NCBI GenBank assembly: GCA_001600695.1
Contig: BCKQ01000028.1
Coordinates: 37,824 to 101,823 of the forward strand
Direction: 5' to 3'
From: Ascoidea asiatica
Lineage: Eukaryota > Ascomycota > Saccharomycetes > Ascoideales > Ascoideaceae
Length of the DNA: 64,000 nucleotides
Positions within the stretch are counted from its first letter, which is position 1. Every line of letters starts with the position of its first letter. Positions 31,964-42,170 of this stretch are shown here, one piece after another. Under the pieces are notes generated by a model. The model ran no database searches and was not told where the DNA came from. It worked only from the letters and a program-made list of their open reading frames with translations. The position numbers and the translations under genes were made by a program.

Positions 31964-33187
31964 ATGATAAATAACGTTAGAGGACTACATAGTTGGGCAA
32001 ATAATGAATGGGTACTTGACTTGGTTTCAATAAGTAGTAGAAATTTGCTTGGAGCTTCCTTAGCAAATGGAGCTGTTAATATTTATGATACTGAAAAATT
32101 ATCGAAATCAATGATTAATACTTATAAACCTCATAAATCATCTATTTCATGTTTCAAATCTCTTAAAAATGATGATAATCTATTGGGATCTTGTTGTCCT
32201 ACAGAAAACTTGAAAATATTTGATATTCGTTCAAATAAAATTCAAATTGAAATATTGGCTGAAAAAAGAAATCCATTTTTATCTTTTACATCTTCTGATA
32301 ATATTTTGGCTATTGGTTCCGAATTAGCTCATAATAATGCAGAATTATATATATATGATATTCGAAATCCTGAAAATCCAATAAAATCATATTTGGATTG
32401 CCATAGAGATGATATAACTAGTTTAAACTTTCACCCATTTAATAAAGATTTTTTAATAAGTGGTTCAACAGATGGGTATATAAATATTTATAATTTGGCT
32501 ATACCGAGTGAAGATGATGATGATTCTTTATTTCAAGTTGTTAATTACTCTTCAATTCATTCATGTGGCTTTTTAAATTCAACTAAGTTTTATGGTTTAA
32601 GTCATGATGAGACTTTTTCAATTTTTGAAAAAAATAATCTCTCTGAAGGATATGAAGATAAATTAGTTGAAACTAAACCAAAAGATTTTGGTGATTTAAG
32701 AAAATTATTAAATTCAGAGTATATTATTGATGTTTATCCTGGATTTATTGCAGCTGGCTCAATTAATGATAAACAAGAGGTTAAGATATTTCCTTTCATC
32801 AATGGAGACATTCAATATAAAAATCAAGAAAATGTTGTTAAAATTCCTAATTGTAATCATAATGAAATTGTAAGAAGTATTTATATTCCTTCAAAGACTG
32901 AAAATAAGTTGATATTTACTGCTGGTGAAGATAATACTATTCAAATATGGCAAACTGAAAGACCAATTAAAGCTGCTTTGAATTTTTATGAAAATGATGT
33001 TGATAGTGTTTCAGAACCTATTAAAGATCTACAATTACATATTATCAAGGATAACAAAGGATTGATGATTGACAAAAAGCAGAAAAGTAAATTTTCTGAA
33101 AATCCAAATATTTTAAATTTGCATAAAAGCAGTATTAGTAAAAAAAACAAAAAAGAGAAAAAGCATAAAATTAATAAAAAAAATTAA
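31964..33187 (+). CDS. WD40-repeat protein, WDR89-like
   Basis: 407 residues forming a beta-propeller. Successive WD-type blades can be seen: NNEWVLDLVSISSRNLLGASLANGAVNIYD; HKSSISCFKSL...LKIFDIR; LAIGSELAHNNAELYIYDIRNP; CHRDDITSLNFHPFNKDFLISGSTDGYINIYNL (the best blade); NEIVRSIYIPSKTENKLIFTAGEDNTIQIWQ. The C-terminal 30 residues are Lys-rich (SKKNKKEKKHKINKKN), as in nucleolar proteins. The overall plan of a short propeller with a basic tail and the LHSW start resembles eukaryotic WDR89 proteins, but many WD40 families look alike, so only the fold is certain. It diverges from APC4 over 354 bp. Confidence 0.8.
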   Translation: MINNVRGLHSWANNEWVLDLVSISSRNLLGASLANGAVNIYDTEKLSKSMINTYKPHKSSISCFKSLKNDDNLLGSCCPTENLKIFDIRSNKIQIEILAEKRNPFLSFTSSDNILAIGSELAHNNAELYIYDIRNPENPIKSYLDCHRDDITSLNFHPFNKDFLISGSTDGYINIYNLAIPSEDDDDSLFQVVNYSSIHSCGFLNSTKFYGLSHDETFSIFEKNNLSEGYEDKLVETKPKDFGDLRKLLNSEYIIDVYPGFIAAGSINDKQEVKIFPFINGDIQYKNQENVVKIPNCNHNEIVRSIYIPSKTENKLIFTAGEDNTIQIWQTERPIKAALNFYENDVDSVSEPIKDLQLHIIKDNKGLMIDKKQKSKFSENPNILNLHKSSISKKNKKEKKHKINKKN

Positions 33188-33481
33188 ACAATATTGCAAG
33201 CGATATGCAGCATAACAGGTGAACTGATTTTGTAGTAAATAATGTATAAAAAATACAATCTCTCATAATATTAAAACTGAAGATATATTATAAAAAGAAA
33301 ACAATTATACACTTAAAAAAAAAAACACAATCATATAATTGGGAAAATAAAGTTCGTGTCTACAACAAGCTAAAAAAAATGTTATCAAAGACAAAAAATT
33401 GAAATAAAATAAATAGTTTGATTAAAATTAGTTTATGAATAATTATTATTGAAAAAGTCAAATTCTCTAAAAGTTTAAAAA
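33188..33481. terminator. 3' intergenic region between the WD40 gene and the GH72 gene
   Basis: 294 bp of AT-rich sequence between convergent stop codons. Nothing else is seen. Confidence 0.4.
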
Positions 33482-35287
33482 TTAGATAAAAAGATTTATG
33501 AAAACAAACAATTGTTTGAGAGTAATTGGAACTCTTAAAATAGAACCACCATTGGTTAATTGAGTTACTGCAATGTAAGTACTAGAAAATGTGTTTGATT
33601 CTGTTTCATTGTCGGTTGTTGCAATTGTAGTAAGTTCAGTTTCACTGGAAATTGATGATGAGCCAAATGCCATAGTTAAATCAGTCAATAAACTAACTGA
33701 TTCAGAAGAGTTATTAGTATAATCAACACTACCATCAACTATAATTCCCATAGTTCCCATAGTAGATACTTCTTCAGAGCTTACTGTCATTATATTTTTG
33801 TTTGCTTGTAAAGTTGAATTTGATATCATTGAATTGTCAATTGAGCTTGTGACCATTGCATCTAAGGAAAATAAACTAGAGCTTGGATAATTCATGGTTG
33901 AAGAAGGATATGATAAGTCAGATGATGAAGCAGATAAAGAGCATGAAGAATATTCAACTTCAGAACTAGAACTTGCATATGAAATTGTGGAAGATGATTT
34001 AGTTGAAGATGCTTTGATAGTTGAGGATGAAGAAGATGATTTGCTTGTAGATGAAGATGATAAAGAAGATGAAGATGAACTATCACTGTCACTACTAGTA
34101 AGATTGAAGGTTTCTGAACATTTATATTTGGTGATACCAATTGCATCACCTAAATGAGTACCAGCACCATTTTCGTAAAAAGTATCAACTCCATCTAAAA
34201 CAGGAAGAGTATCATTTGAATCCCAAACACCAGATTCTACAGTTGGACATTCAGGAGTAGTTCCATTATAAGAAAAACCTCCATCACCACTTGGTAAACT
34301 AATTTTTGAATATTCAGATTTCAAATTATCAAAATCAGTTAAAGTTGTTGCTTTACCATTAGAAATTTTAACTAAACCATAATCATTATCTTCTTGAGTG
34401 AATTCATAAGCTAAACCACCAGAAAATACACTTGACATTTCAGTTGAGAAAATTGCTTCAACTTCATTAAATACTCTTGGAGTGATTGTATTACAACCAA
34501 ACTCTGACATAAAAACAGGAGCTGGATAAGATTCAAATAAACTCATTAAATCATCATAACCAGCTGTAGTGAAATCAGAATCACCACACCATGAATAAAC
34601 GTTATAACCTAAGAAATCAATTGTTGCATCAGAATCATCACCACAGGAAAAATAATCCATTAAATTTTCTCTAATTGAAATAACATCGGCAGTTGAATAA
34701 CCTACAGGAATTGCTCTATAACCTCTTTTTTGCATATATTGTTTTAAATCTCTAACTACAGCNTTAACATATCTTGCAGTATAAGTATTTGTGTAATCAT
34801 TAATAACTTCATTACCTGCAAAGAAACCTAAAAGATTATCATATCCTTGCATTGCATCAACAGTTGAAAAAATACTTTGAAGATAAAATAAATTATAAGA
34901 ACATTCACCAATATCTCTATCAATTGATACATCTGGAGTATTGATATCAAGAACTAAATATATTCCAGCTTCTTTTAATAAATTCATGCAATAATCATGA
35001 CTTTTTGAATTATCAATTGAGTAAACTCTAATTGTATTTACACCTAACTCTGAAAATAATTTAATATCTCTTGCACAACCAGTTTCATCAGCTAAAGGAT
35101 CAGCAAAAGTTTGAGAAGTATTTGTTGGGCTCGGTTGATAATCTACACCTTTCATATAAAATCTATCACCGGTAGAAGAATCCCAAAATGCATTACCTTT
35201 AATTTCAATTGTTGAAATAGAAGCGAATACAATTTGTAAAAGAGATTGAAAAATTAAAGAATATTTTAATACGGATTTGAATGACAT
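33482..35287 (-). CDS. GPI-anchored beta-1,3-glucanosyltransferase (GH72, Gas5-type)
   Basis: A cell-wall enzyme of the Gas/Phr/Gel family that elongates beta-1,3-glucan by transglycosylation. 601 residues from MSFKSVLKYSLIFQ; a longer frame upstream starts from a non-ATG codon and would spoil the signal peptide. Signal peptide 1-23; GH72 domain about 25-330 with FYMKGVDYQPSP, LGVNTIRVYSIDN, GNEVIND (catalytic acid Glu, about residue 158) and VFMSEFGCN (nucleophile Glu, about residue 260). The Cys-rich X8/CBM43 module of Gas1 is absent, which places it with the Gas3-5 group. A long Ser-rich region follows from about 400. The C-terminus (LTNGGSILRVPITLKQLFVFINLFI; Asn or Gly as likely omega site) fits a GPI-attachment signal. 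One codon has N. Confidence 0.93.
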   Translation of the reverse strand: MSFKSVLKYSLIFQSLLQIVFASISTIEIKGNAFWDSSTGDRFYMKGVDYQPSPTNTSQTFADPLADETGCARDIKLFSELGVNTIRVYSIDNSKSHDYCMNLLKEAGIYLVLDINTPDVSIDRDIGECSYNLFYLQSIFSTVDAMQGYDNLLGFFAGNEVINDYTNTYTARYVXAVVRDLKQYMQKRGYRAIPVGYSTADVISIRENLMDYFSCGDDSDATIDFLGYNVYSWCGDSDFTTAGYDDLMSLFESYPAPVFMSEFGCNTITPRVFNEVEAIFSTEMSSVFSGGLAYEFTQEDNDYGLVKISNGKATTLTDFDNLKSEYSKISLPSGDGGFSYNGTTPECPTVESGVWDSNDTLPVLDGVDTFYENGAGTHLGDAIGITKYKCSETFNLTSSDSDSSSSSSLSSSSTSKSSSSSSTIKASSTKSSSTISYASSSSEVEYSSCSLSASSSDLSYPSSTMNYPSSSLFSLDAMVTSSIDNSMISNSTLQANKNIMTVSSEEVSTMGTMGIIVDGSVDYTNNSSESVSLLTDLTMAFGSSSISSETELTTIATTDNETESNTFSSTYIAVTQLTNGGSILRVPITLKQLFVFINLFI

Positions 35288-36599
35288 TTTTGAAATGATA
35301 AAAATCTGACTCGAGAATTTGATATAAAAAGTCAATATTTCTTACTCAAATATTTTCTTGAATCCTACTTGATTTTGATTTTGAATTTGAACTTGAATTT
35401 GAATGTTTAAGAAAGCTTATTAGAATAATTGATTTTATGAAATTTGTTTTTTTATTGAAAGGAACAGAATTGAAAAGTTTTTAAATTTAATTTATCAATT
35501 TTATTGATTAATTGATTTAGATTAATCAAAAAAAAAAATTGTTATAAAGAATGACTTGAAGTTAGATTAAAGGAATGACTAGTAATTAAAAAANCAATTT
35601 AGTTAATTAATTGGTTGATTAATCTCTTATTGTTGTGTTTGATTTAAAGTAAATGTAGCTTTAAATTTTGAAAATAACTATTAAATATTGAATTTGTTAA
35701 AGTATTAGGAGGAAAAGAAAGAGAGAAGAAAAAAAAAAGATAAAAAGAAGATAAAGAAGATGAAACTAAAAGAAATCCCTGGTTTTTATTAAAATCAGTT
35801 GTGAGATCACTCCCAAAAATTTATTGAAAGTATTGTTATTTTATTCAGTTTGTTTGCCTTGTTTTACAGTACAAATGCAACATTTCATTNCTACGTTGTG
35901 TAGTTGGTGTGTTTTCGGTTTACATTATACAGTAAAAAGCCTTTTTGATTTTAATGTTATGATAAAAATCCTTAGATTTTTTTAAATATTATTGAAATTG
36001 AAATACTGATTTTTGAACTCTACTCAAATTTCCCTTGAAAATTCTCTTCAAAAGATAATTTTGTGGGCTTTGGATATTTTCATTAAAGTAACAATGATGG
36101 AATTTCACATTTGAAAATTAACATTATCGATAATAAGTAAACCAAGAATTAATCAGTTTCATACTTTAATGGAAAATAAGTGAAAACACGATATTTTGAA
36201 GGTAAGGTTAAACTGGACTATTTAATCTTCTACCGTTAGAAAGTACAAGTTATTGAAGGAAGTTGTTATTACAACTTTAGCAGATTATTTAAATATGATG
36301 AATTATTGGTTTTCTAAAACATATTGGCCGAATGTTAATGTTTTGAAATCTTGATTGAATTCACTTTTCAGTTAAATGTCTAGATTAAAACTATTTAAAT
36401 GAATATCCATTTTTAAATGAAACAAACGCAGGGCAAAAGGGTTGCAGCAAAAAAAACAATAAAACCAAGGACGCCATAATAGTGGTAATCCTTTTGAGCA
36501 CGTGCNAGTTTAAATTCTATTGCCACAGATAAACTGTTGGGATTTACTAGCCACTTTTTTCGAAAAAAGAAGCTGTGGTGGAATAAAGGGGTCCGGATA

Positions 36600-37030
36600 A
36601 AATAGAAATAACAGGAGACGCAGGGTTTCTCGCCAAACATCCGGAAGCTCCGCCAATAAGTCAGAACTGAGCGGCCAAGAATTCTTAAGCAATTTACAGC
36701 GGGCCAAATAATTTTCCAGAATTCAATTTACCCTTCCCGCTATTTACTTATCCTCAGAATTTCCAGAAGTCTTTCCAAAGCTTTGTCTCAGTTGCGGGCA
36801 TTTAGCAAGAGTGTGCTAAATGCCTGCGCGACCGTTCTGGATGACAATGTTAAGGGACTGTGGCGGTGCACTTTAGATACTTGCTATTGGCACTCTAAAA
36901 CAAAGCGTGGGCTGCCGCTGCAGCATCTGTAAGTAACGCTGCCACAGCACCGAGCCTCAGCGGGATGAGCAAATCAAACGTCTGTTAAATTAAAGGGTTT
37001 TCTGTTTGTGGTTAACCCGATCGCAGGAGC
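36600..37030. ncRNA. Candidate structured RNA or regulatory island (GC-rich)
   Basis: An island of roughly 45-50% GC in a genome that is mostly below 25%. It has a 14-bp stem with one G-T pair and a 6-nt loop at 36794-36827, and further complementary segments downstream. It does not match a tRNA, and I found no snRNA, RNase P or SRP landmark. It could instead be a regulatory promoter for the GH72 gene. The strand is unknown. Confidence 0.3.
36794..36827. repeat. Hairpin: 14-bp stem, 6-nt loop
   Basis: Left arm GCGGGCATTTAGCA, loop AGAGTG, right arm TGCTAAATGCCTGC; 13 Watson-Crick pairs and one G-T. Confidence 0.85.
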
Positions 37031-37494
37031 TTGTTTCTTGCTTATTTTTATTCTACAACCTTACTGATACTTGTATATTTTATCCAGAACAACCTTAATC
37101 ACATAATCGCCACCTGGAAAGTATTTCTTAGTAATTTTTCCTCTTAAATCCGAAAATTATGGACTTCCAAACTCCTCTTTTTTCGCAGAATAAAATGAAA
37201 GAAGTAAGTAAACAATCTACAGAATTAGTACAAAACTTACTCTGTCTTGAAGTCGTAATTGAATTACAAATTTCAATAAAAAAAATACATTGAATCAAAC
37301 TTAGGCAATATGAATAAAGGTGGGAATGATAAAATAAATTGAAATAAAGTAAAAACAACAAAAATAAAAAAAATTCATAAAATAATCTATAATAGAAATC
37401 AGAAAGGTATTTAACACTATAAGAGAATTGAAAAAGGTATGGCATTATATAAAAATTTATAGATATATTCATATTATCAAAAGTAGTTTTTTTC

Positions 37495-39168
37495 TTAGTT
37501 TATTTTTTTTCCAATATTTGATTTGAACTGAGCTTCTGATTGTAAAATAACATCACCATTGTTAATATTTTTAATATCTTTGTCAGCTAAAGCATTTGAA
37601 CTACTACTTGGAATATTGTTATTTACTGAATTATTCATTGATTCAAATGAAGAATTAATTAACCTCATTGAATTATTTATATTGATGTCTTTTCCTTCAA
37701 GAGAAGTTGTATATGCAGCTCTATTTGCTTTTCTCTTTCTATGAGAGTTTTTAGGATTTAAATGAGTTCTATAATGCTGCATACAATTATCTTGTCTTGC
37801 AAATTTAGATTCACATCCTGGAAATTGACATGAATGTTTTCTTTCACCAGTATGAATTCTTGAATGTCTAGCTAAATGGCCTGATGTTGTAAAACTTCTT
37901 TGACATATTTTACATTTATATTTTCTATTTGGTTGATTATTTGTCTTGCTATTACTTGAAGTTGTACCCGTTTCAATATTACCATTTTCAACATTAATTT
38001 CATCACCATTAGTAACTGTATTATTTTTATTGATATTATCAAGAGNATCTTTAGCATTATTATTATTATTATTTTTATTAACTTTATTGGATTTATTTCT
38101 TCTGACTTTCAAATTAGTATTAGTATTGGCGTTATTGATAAAAGTTGTATTTGTAGGTTTCATATTTAAAGCATTCGGTATAATATTCATATTTTTTATA
38201 GTGATATTATTCATTGGGTTCATAGAACTCATGTTATTCATGTTATTCATAGGATTCATAGGATTCAAGTGATTAAAATTATGTATATGATTCATATTAT
38301 TTAAATTATTATTATTATTCCTTAAATTAAGTAAACTTTTACTAGCGCCAATAATATTTGCATTATCATTAACAATACTATTCATATGATTTGAATGTTC
38401 ACCAGAAATTAAAGTATNAACAGTTGGAAGTGAAGATTGAATAGAATTTGTTTGATTCTGANAATTATTAATTGGATAATTTGATAAGGAATTCATTGGA
38501 TTCATTGCAGGAGTTATATTTATTGGTATTAAAGCAGGTAATTTTCTTGAGTTGTTTTGATTAAAACGACTATTATTATTATTTAAACNAAAATTCAATG
38601 AAGGTTTTAAAATTGAATCTATTGGCGGTAGAGAAATATTTGAATTCATATTTGAATTTGAATTTGAATTTAAATTTAAATTTGGATTTGGATTGGATAC
38701 CCGATATTTTGAAAGTGAATTGGTATCATTATTAATATTATAGTTTTTATTTAAATTATGAATATTCTGAATACTATTGACAATACTATTATTAATTGTT
38801 TGATTTAAAGAGTTTAAAGAATTTGAAGAATTATAAGAATATATACTTGATTTTCTTGAATTATCTGATTCATCATTTATTACATTTACATTTGAGCTTA
38901 AATTATAATTTTTAAAATCTTCATTTTTAATTGGATTAATATTTTCAATATTATTATTAATTTTTTTCATATTTGTCATATTTGAATCAGATAATGAAGA
39001 AGGAGGAGATGGTAAAGTTGAATTGAANTTTAATAATGAATTTGTATTTAAATTTGAATGTTTNATTGTATCTGAAGTTGAATTTGAATCTAATTTAATN
39101 CTTTTATTTGAGTTGATAGATTGTAAATTATAATATTGAATATCTACCGAACTAATAATTGGAGACAT
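37495..39168 (-). CDS. NRG1: Nrg1-type C2H2 zinc-finger repressor
   Basis: A transcriptional repressor that recruits Tup1-Ssn6; in yeasts it governs glucose-repressed genes and, in Candida, filamentation. 557 residues. Two C2H2 fingers lie near residues 415-475: YKCKICQRSFTTSGHLARHSRIHTGE and HSCQFPGCESKFARQDNCMQHYRTH. The TTSGHL and FARQDNC...HYRTHL recognition helices are the Nrg1/Nrg2 signature. The rest is a low-complexity Asn/Ser/Met-rich region, with PSPPSSLSD near the N-terminus and NPMNNMN repeats. A basic stretch (SHRKRKANR) follows the fingers and is a likely nuclear signal. Several codons contain N. A 1.5-kb upstream region separates it from the Ty1/copia insertion. Confidence 0.9.
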   Translation of the reverse strand: MSPIISSVDIQYYNLQSINSNKXIKLDSNSTSDTXKHSNLNTNSLLXFNSTLPSPPSSLSDSNMTNMKKINNNIENINPIKNEDFKNYNLSSNVNVINDESDNSRKSSIYSYNSSNSLNSLNQTINNSIVNSIQNIHNLNKNYNINNDTNSLSKYRVSNPNPNLNLNSNSNSNMNSNISLPPIDSILKPSLNFXLNNNNSRFNQNNSRKLPALIPINITPAMNPMNSLSNYPINNXQNQTNSIQSSLPTVXTLISGEHSNHMNSIVNDNANIIGASKSLLNLRNNNNNLNNMNHIHNFNHLNPMNPMNNMNNMSSMNPMNNITIKNMNIIPNALNMKPTNTTFINNANTNTNLKVRRNKSNKVNKNNNNNNAKDXLDNINKNNTVTNGDEINVENGNIETGTTSSNSKTNNQPNRKYKCKICQRSFTTSGHLARHSRIHTGERKHSCQFPGCESKFARQDNCMQHYRTHLNPKNSHRKRKANRAAYTTSLEGKDININNSMRLINSSFESMNNSVNNNIPSSSSNALADKDIKNINNGDVILQSEAQFKSNIGKKIN

Positions 39169-40139
39169 TATATTATACTCCTATTGATGGATTGATAATG
39201 AAATGAAAGAAGAAGTAATATAAATTTTATAATAAGAGAAATATATAAAATAAATATAAATATAAGTATAAATATAAAATATTTAATAAATATATATNAA
39301 AAAATAATATATAAAAATAATAAATTAACTGAGTATATTGAAGATTATATTTTGTACAATATTTTTATTTGATGAATTTATTTGATATAGAGTGTAAGTA
39401 AGTATAGTAAATAATAAATTCAAAAAGTAAAGAAACTAAAAAAAATAAAAAGTTTTGCCAAGATAATATAAGAAATTTAATAAAAATTTAGAAAAATTCA
39501 GGGTTTATATATAAAATTGGAATTACTGCTAAGGAATTTCAATTAGTAAGTANTGTAGACAAAATAAATAAATTTCACTATCAACGTTACAGTAATTATT
39601 TATACAGCACCTGTTCAAAATAATAAATAATCAGTAAGTATTGAAGATAGTTATCGATTGGATTTACTTGAGAATAAATATGAGAGAATTATTCTAAGAA
39701 TTAATAAAAATCCTTACTTAAAAGAATTCAATTTTAAGGTGGGTTTGTCCTTAAAGTCTCAAATTTCAACACTCAAGTACAAAATTTCAAAGTGCAAAGT
39801 TGAAATCCGAAGCTTTGANTTTAAATTATGGAATACCAATATTGGATATACTAGTAATTTTTCACAAAAAGAAGAGGATTTTGATTTCAGAATACTTTCA
39901 TATTTCAACTAATTAATATTAGTTTCTTGAAACAATTGAGTTACTAAAAAACAACGAGGCCATGAGCAATTTCCCCGATAGTATTTTCAAATAGTAATTA
40001 GTTGTTTACAAAATATAATCAAAGACATTTACAAAACACAAATTCGTCAATCTGAAAATAATGAAAATGGTTTCAGTACTTATTTCTGGTTATTCGGTTT
40101 CTGTTTCGAGTTCAGTTTTTTGATTCTGGGTGTTGTTTT

Positions 40140-40495
40140 GGTTCTGGGTCTGGGTCTGATTCCTGACCTCTGGTGCCCCTCAGAAGTCCCTGCTGGCAGG
40201 TTCCCGAGCCCGCTCGGGGTGCCCGTACTGCTTCCGGTGTAGTTCCCCAATGTGTATTATTGAAAAGGACAGCCACAAACAGCAGTGTCCCGACTTACAC
40301 GTGAGAAAACAAATACAGCTTTAGTGTATTGGGTATAACATATTCACCAATAAAAAACAAATGAGGTGGGTATAGTGGTAATATTTGCAAACTGACCCTT
40401 ATCTGGAGTTTCCCTGATATTAAGTGTCCCGTAATCCACGGGATGGCCATCGGGAGCGGGCTTAGACCCAGACCCTCAGCGGAACCTGCCCAGTG
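40140..40495. repeat. GC-rich island with three long-range inverted repeats
   Basis: Three perfect complementary pairs join the two ends of a 350-bp island: GGGTCTGGGTCT (40146-40157) with AGACCCAGACCC (40464-40475); GGCAGGTTCC (40195-40204) with GGAACCTGCC (40481-40490); AGCCCGCTC (40207-40215) with GAGCGGGCT (40454-40462). The first two pairs cross, so they cannot all form a simple nested fold. The island is either a pseudoknotted RNA, alternative folds, or a shuffled inverted duplication. The sequence tatagtggtaat at 40371 resembles a Pol III A box, but no matching B box was found. Confidence 0.55.
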
Positions 40496-40656
40496 AACTA
40501 AAGTGAAGACAACTGAAAGCTGCTCGAGCAGATTTTGTGCCAAAAGCTTGAAAAACCAAGAAAAGGGCCCTTAAGNGACTTAACTCTTANTAAAGTACTT
40601 TTTATATGCTCTTTTTTTTGTTTATTTCAATTTTGAAATATAANAATTCAATAAAT

Positions 40657-40661
40657 TTANC
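40657..40661. repeat. Target-site duplication, left copy (TTANC)
   Basis: Matches TTAAC at 46802-46806, immediately after the 3' LTR; the N reads as A in the right copy. Confidence 0.8.
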
Positions 40662-41554
40662 TGATCAATATTGCATCCTTGGAAATTATTAATTTTCAAT
40701 TATAATTTGTTTTGATTTATGTTTTGTTTTATTTTTTTCTAATTGTTTATGTCACATGTTTTTGTTACANCCAATGTATATGTTTTAAAGATGTTCCATA
40801 TATATGGTTTTGAATTTAATTTTAACCATTATTTTGGATGGTAATNAATTTACGTTGCCATAACTTTCAAAAGGCAACTTAAATACTGTATGGTAATATT
40901 ATTCTTATTAATTAAAGTTGGTAGTGTTTTAGGTAAAGTGCTTTTTTGTGAAAAAGGCTAGTTTAATATTTAACTGCAAAATGAAATTGGTTTATTTGCT
41001 TAGTTGAATCATTTAGAATATAAATTGGCTATATCTAATTGGTCAACTTTCAATGCTGCTTTTATTAGCTAATTGTTTTGGTCAGTGATTCTTTTCTTAG
41101 ATTGAACTTTTATTTTTATTACTGTAAAGTGAAATTGCGTTTTGAGGTTGTTTGCTTTAGTGATTCTGTTTAATCAAAATCAATTTTTTCTTAATTTGTT
41201 TTTATGTTTTTGTTATTAATTTGTATGTGTTTTAGTTTTACAAGTTAAATTTATTTTTTTATTTTTCCAATTAGGTTTGTTTTCAAATTGATATAAATAA
41301 GTTGAATATTCTTTATTTATTTTATTTTATTTTTTTTATTTTGTTTTGAATTATCTTTGTTTATTGTATATAATTGTTTATTGTATTATATACATTTATT
41401 AATATTATTTTACTAATATTACTCTTAATTAATTTATTTTATTAATAAATTAAAGCTTTATATAAGATCACGTCTTACATCTAAGTTTTTTTGACATGCC
41501 TGTTTCAGGTCTTGAAGAAGAACATAGCTTATTGTCTGCCACAAATTCTCTTCA
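40662..41554 (+). mobile_element. 5' LTR of Ty1/copia element
   Basis: 893 bp, starting TG (TGATCAATATTGCATCC, altered from TGTGGAATATT of the 3' copies) and ending in TTCTCTTCA, directly before the primer-binding site. It differs from the 3' LTR by roughly 5% in the part compared, so the insertion is not recent. The LTR contains the ATG of gag (41496), as in yeast Ty1. A T-rich stretch with AATAAATTAAAG near 41440-41460 is a likely transcript or poly(A) region. Confidence 0.92.
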
Positions 41555-42161
41555 TGGTAGCGCCGGTAATGATATAACTAATCAAGTTCCTGGAAGTGAT
41601 AATGCTTTCGGAAACAACATGCATGATGATAATAATACAGATGATGAACTTAATGAACCCAATCATTTTATCAGTCAAGTAAAATTGACTTCAAAATCAA
41701 ATCATGGTGGTAATTTAAAATTTAACTANGCTTTCAATTATGCTAAACTTATTGGTGCTTTAAAATTTAATTCCAAATGGAATTTATGGTATGCGAACTT
41801 CGGAATAGTTAATGGTATGTGGGGAATCAAAACTGTATTACAAAAAAATATTCTTTTCACTGGATTTGATGATAATATTTCAGATATATTAAATCATTTT
41901 CTCACTTTTTGTGTTGGTGGTAGTTTAGCCCGATTTTTAGATTTTTTATCTCATGGTGTACTAAATTTGAAAAACTTGGTTGCCANGGTAGGAAAACCTA
42001 GGATGGTATTTGAGATTTTAGCAGATTTAGATAAATTTTTTTTTTCTGGAAAAGATGTAAATGAATTTATTATGAAAGTAAATTCAATTAGGATGGAACT
42101 CAGAGGTGCTGAATCTGAGCTTTCAGATGCAACTATTGTTAACTATATTCTAAAAGGTTAA
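41496..42161 (+). pseudogene. Retrotransposon Gag, capsid part, ended by an in-frame TAA
   Basis: 221 residues from the ATG inside the 5' LTR. The capsid-like region reads KLIGALKFNSKWNLWYANFGIV and later LDKFFFSGKDVNEFIMKVNSIRMEL, the pattern of the copia UBN2-type Gag domain. The TAA at 42159-42161 is followed in the same frame by the rest of Gag, so it looks like a premature stop and not a natural gag/pol boundary, because the zinc knuckle lies beyond it. Two codons contain N. Confidence 0.8.
41555..41565 (+). promoter_or_regulatory. Primer-binding site for initiator tRNA-Met
   Basis: TGGTAGCGCCG directly follows the LTR. It is the complement of the 3' end of yeast initiator tRNA-Met, the same primer used by Ty1. 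Confidence 0.92.
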
Positions 42162-42170
42162 NGTGGTAGT

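Larger units (their letters stand above)
35288..37494. other. Long intergenic region with a GC-rich structured island
   Basis: 2.2 kb upstream of the GH72 gene and downstream of NRG1. 35288-36400 is AT-rich promoter-type sequence. 36410-37040 is far more GC-rich and has a strong hairpin (listed separately) and several weaker complementary pairs (CTGTGGC at about 36858 with GCCACAG at about 36950). 37040-37494 is the AT-rich 3' flank of NRG1. The frames at 36413-36707 and 37128-37472 do not resemble proteins. Confidence 0.5.
39169..40661. other. NRG1 upstream region and left flank of the Ty element
   Basis: 39169-39660 is AT-rich NRG1 leader and promoter. A frame at 39658-39912 opens with TTG and resembles nothing known. 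40080-40565 is a GC-rich island with inverted repeats (listed separately). 40566-40661 is AT-rich and ends in the target duplication. No protein gene is called. Confidence 0.45.

Noticed and set aside
35288-35335. 16-residue upstream extension of the GH72 protein
   Set aside because: It begins with TTG, and adding it would place extra polar residues before a perfect signal peptide.
39658-39912. 84-residue open frame on the plus strand
   Set aside because: Opens with TTG, has no ATG, contains an N and resembles nothing; it lies in the NRG1 upstream region.
40371-40390. Pol III A box (tatagtggtaat) marking an RNA gene
   Set aside because: No B box at a suitable distance downstream and no T-run terminator in the right place; kept only as a remark.
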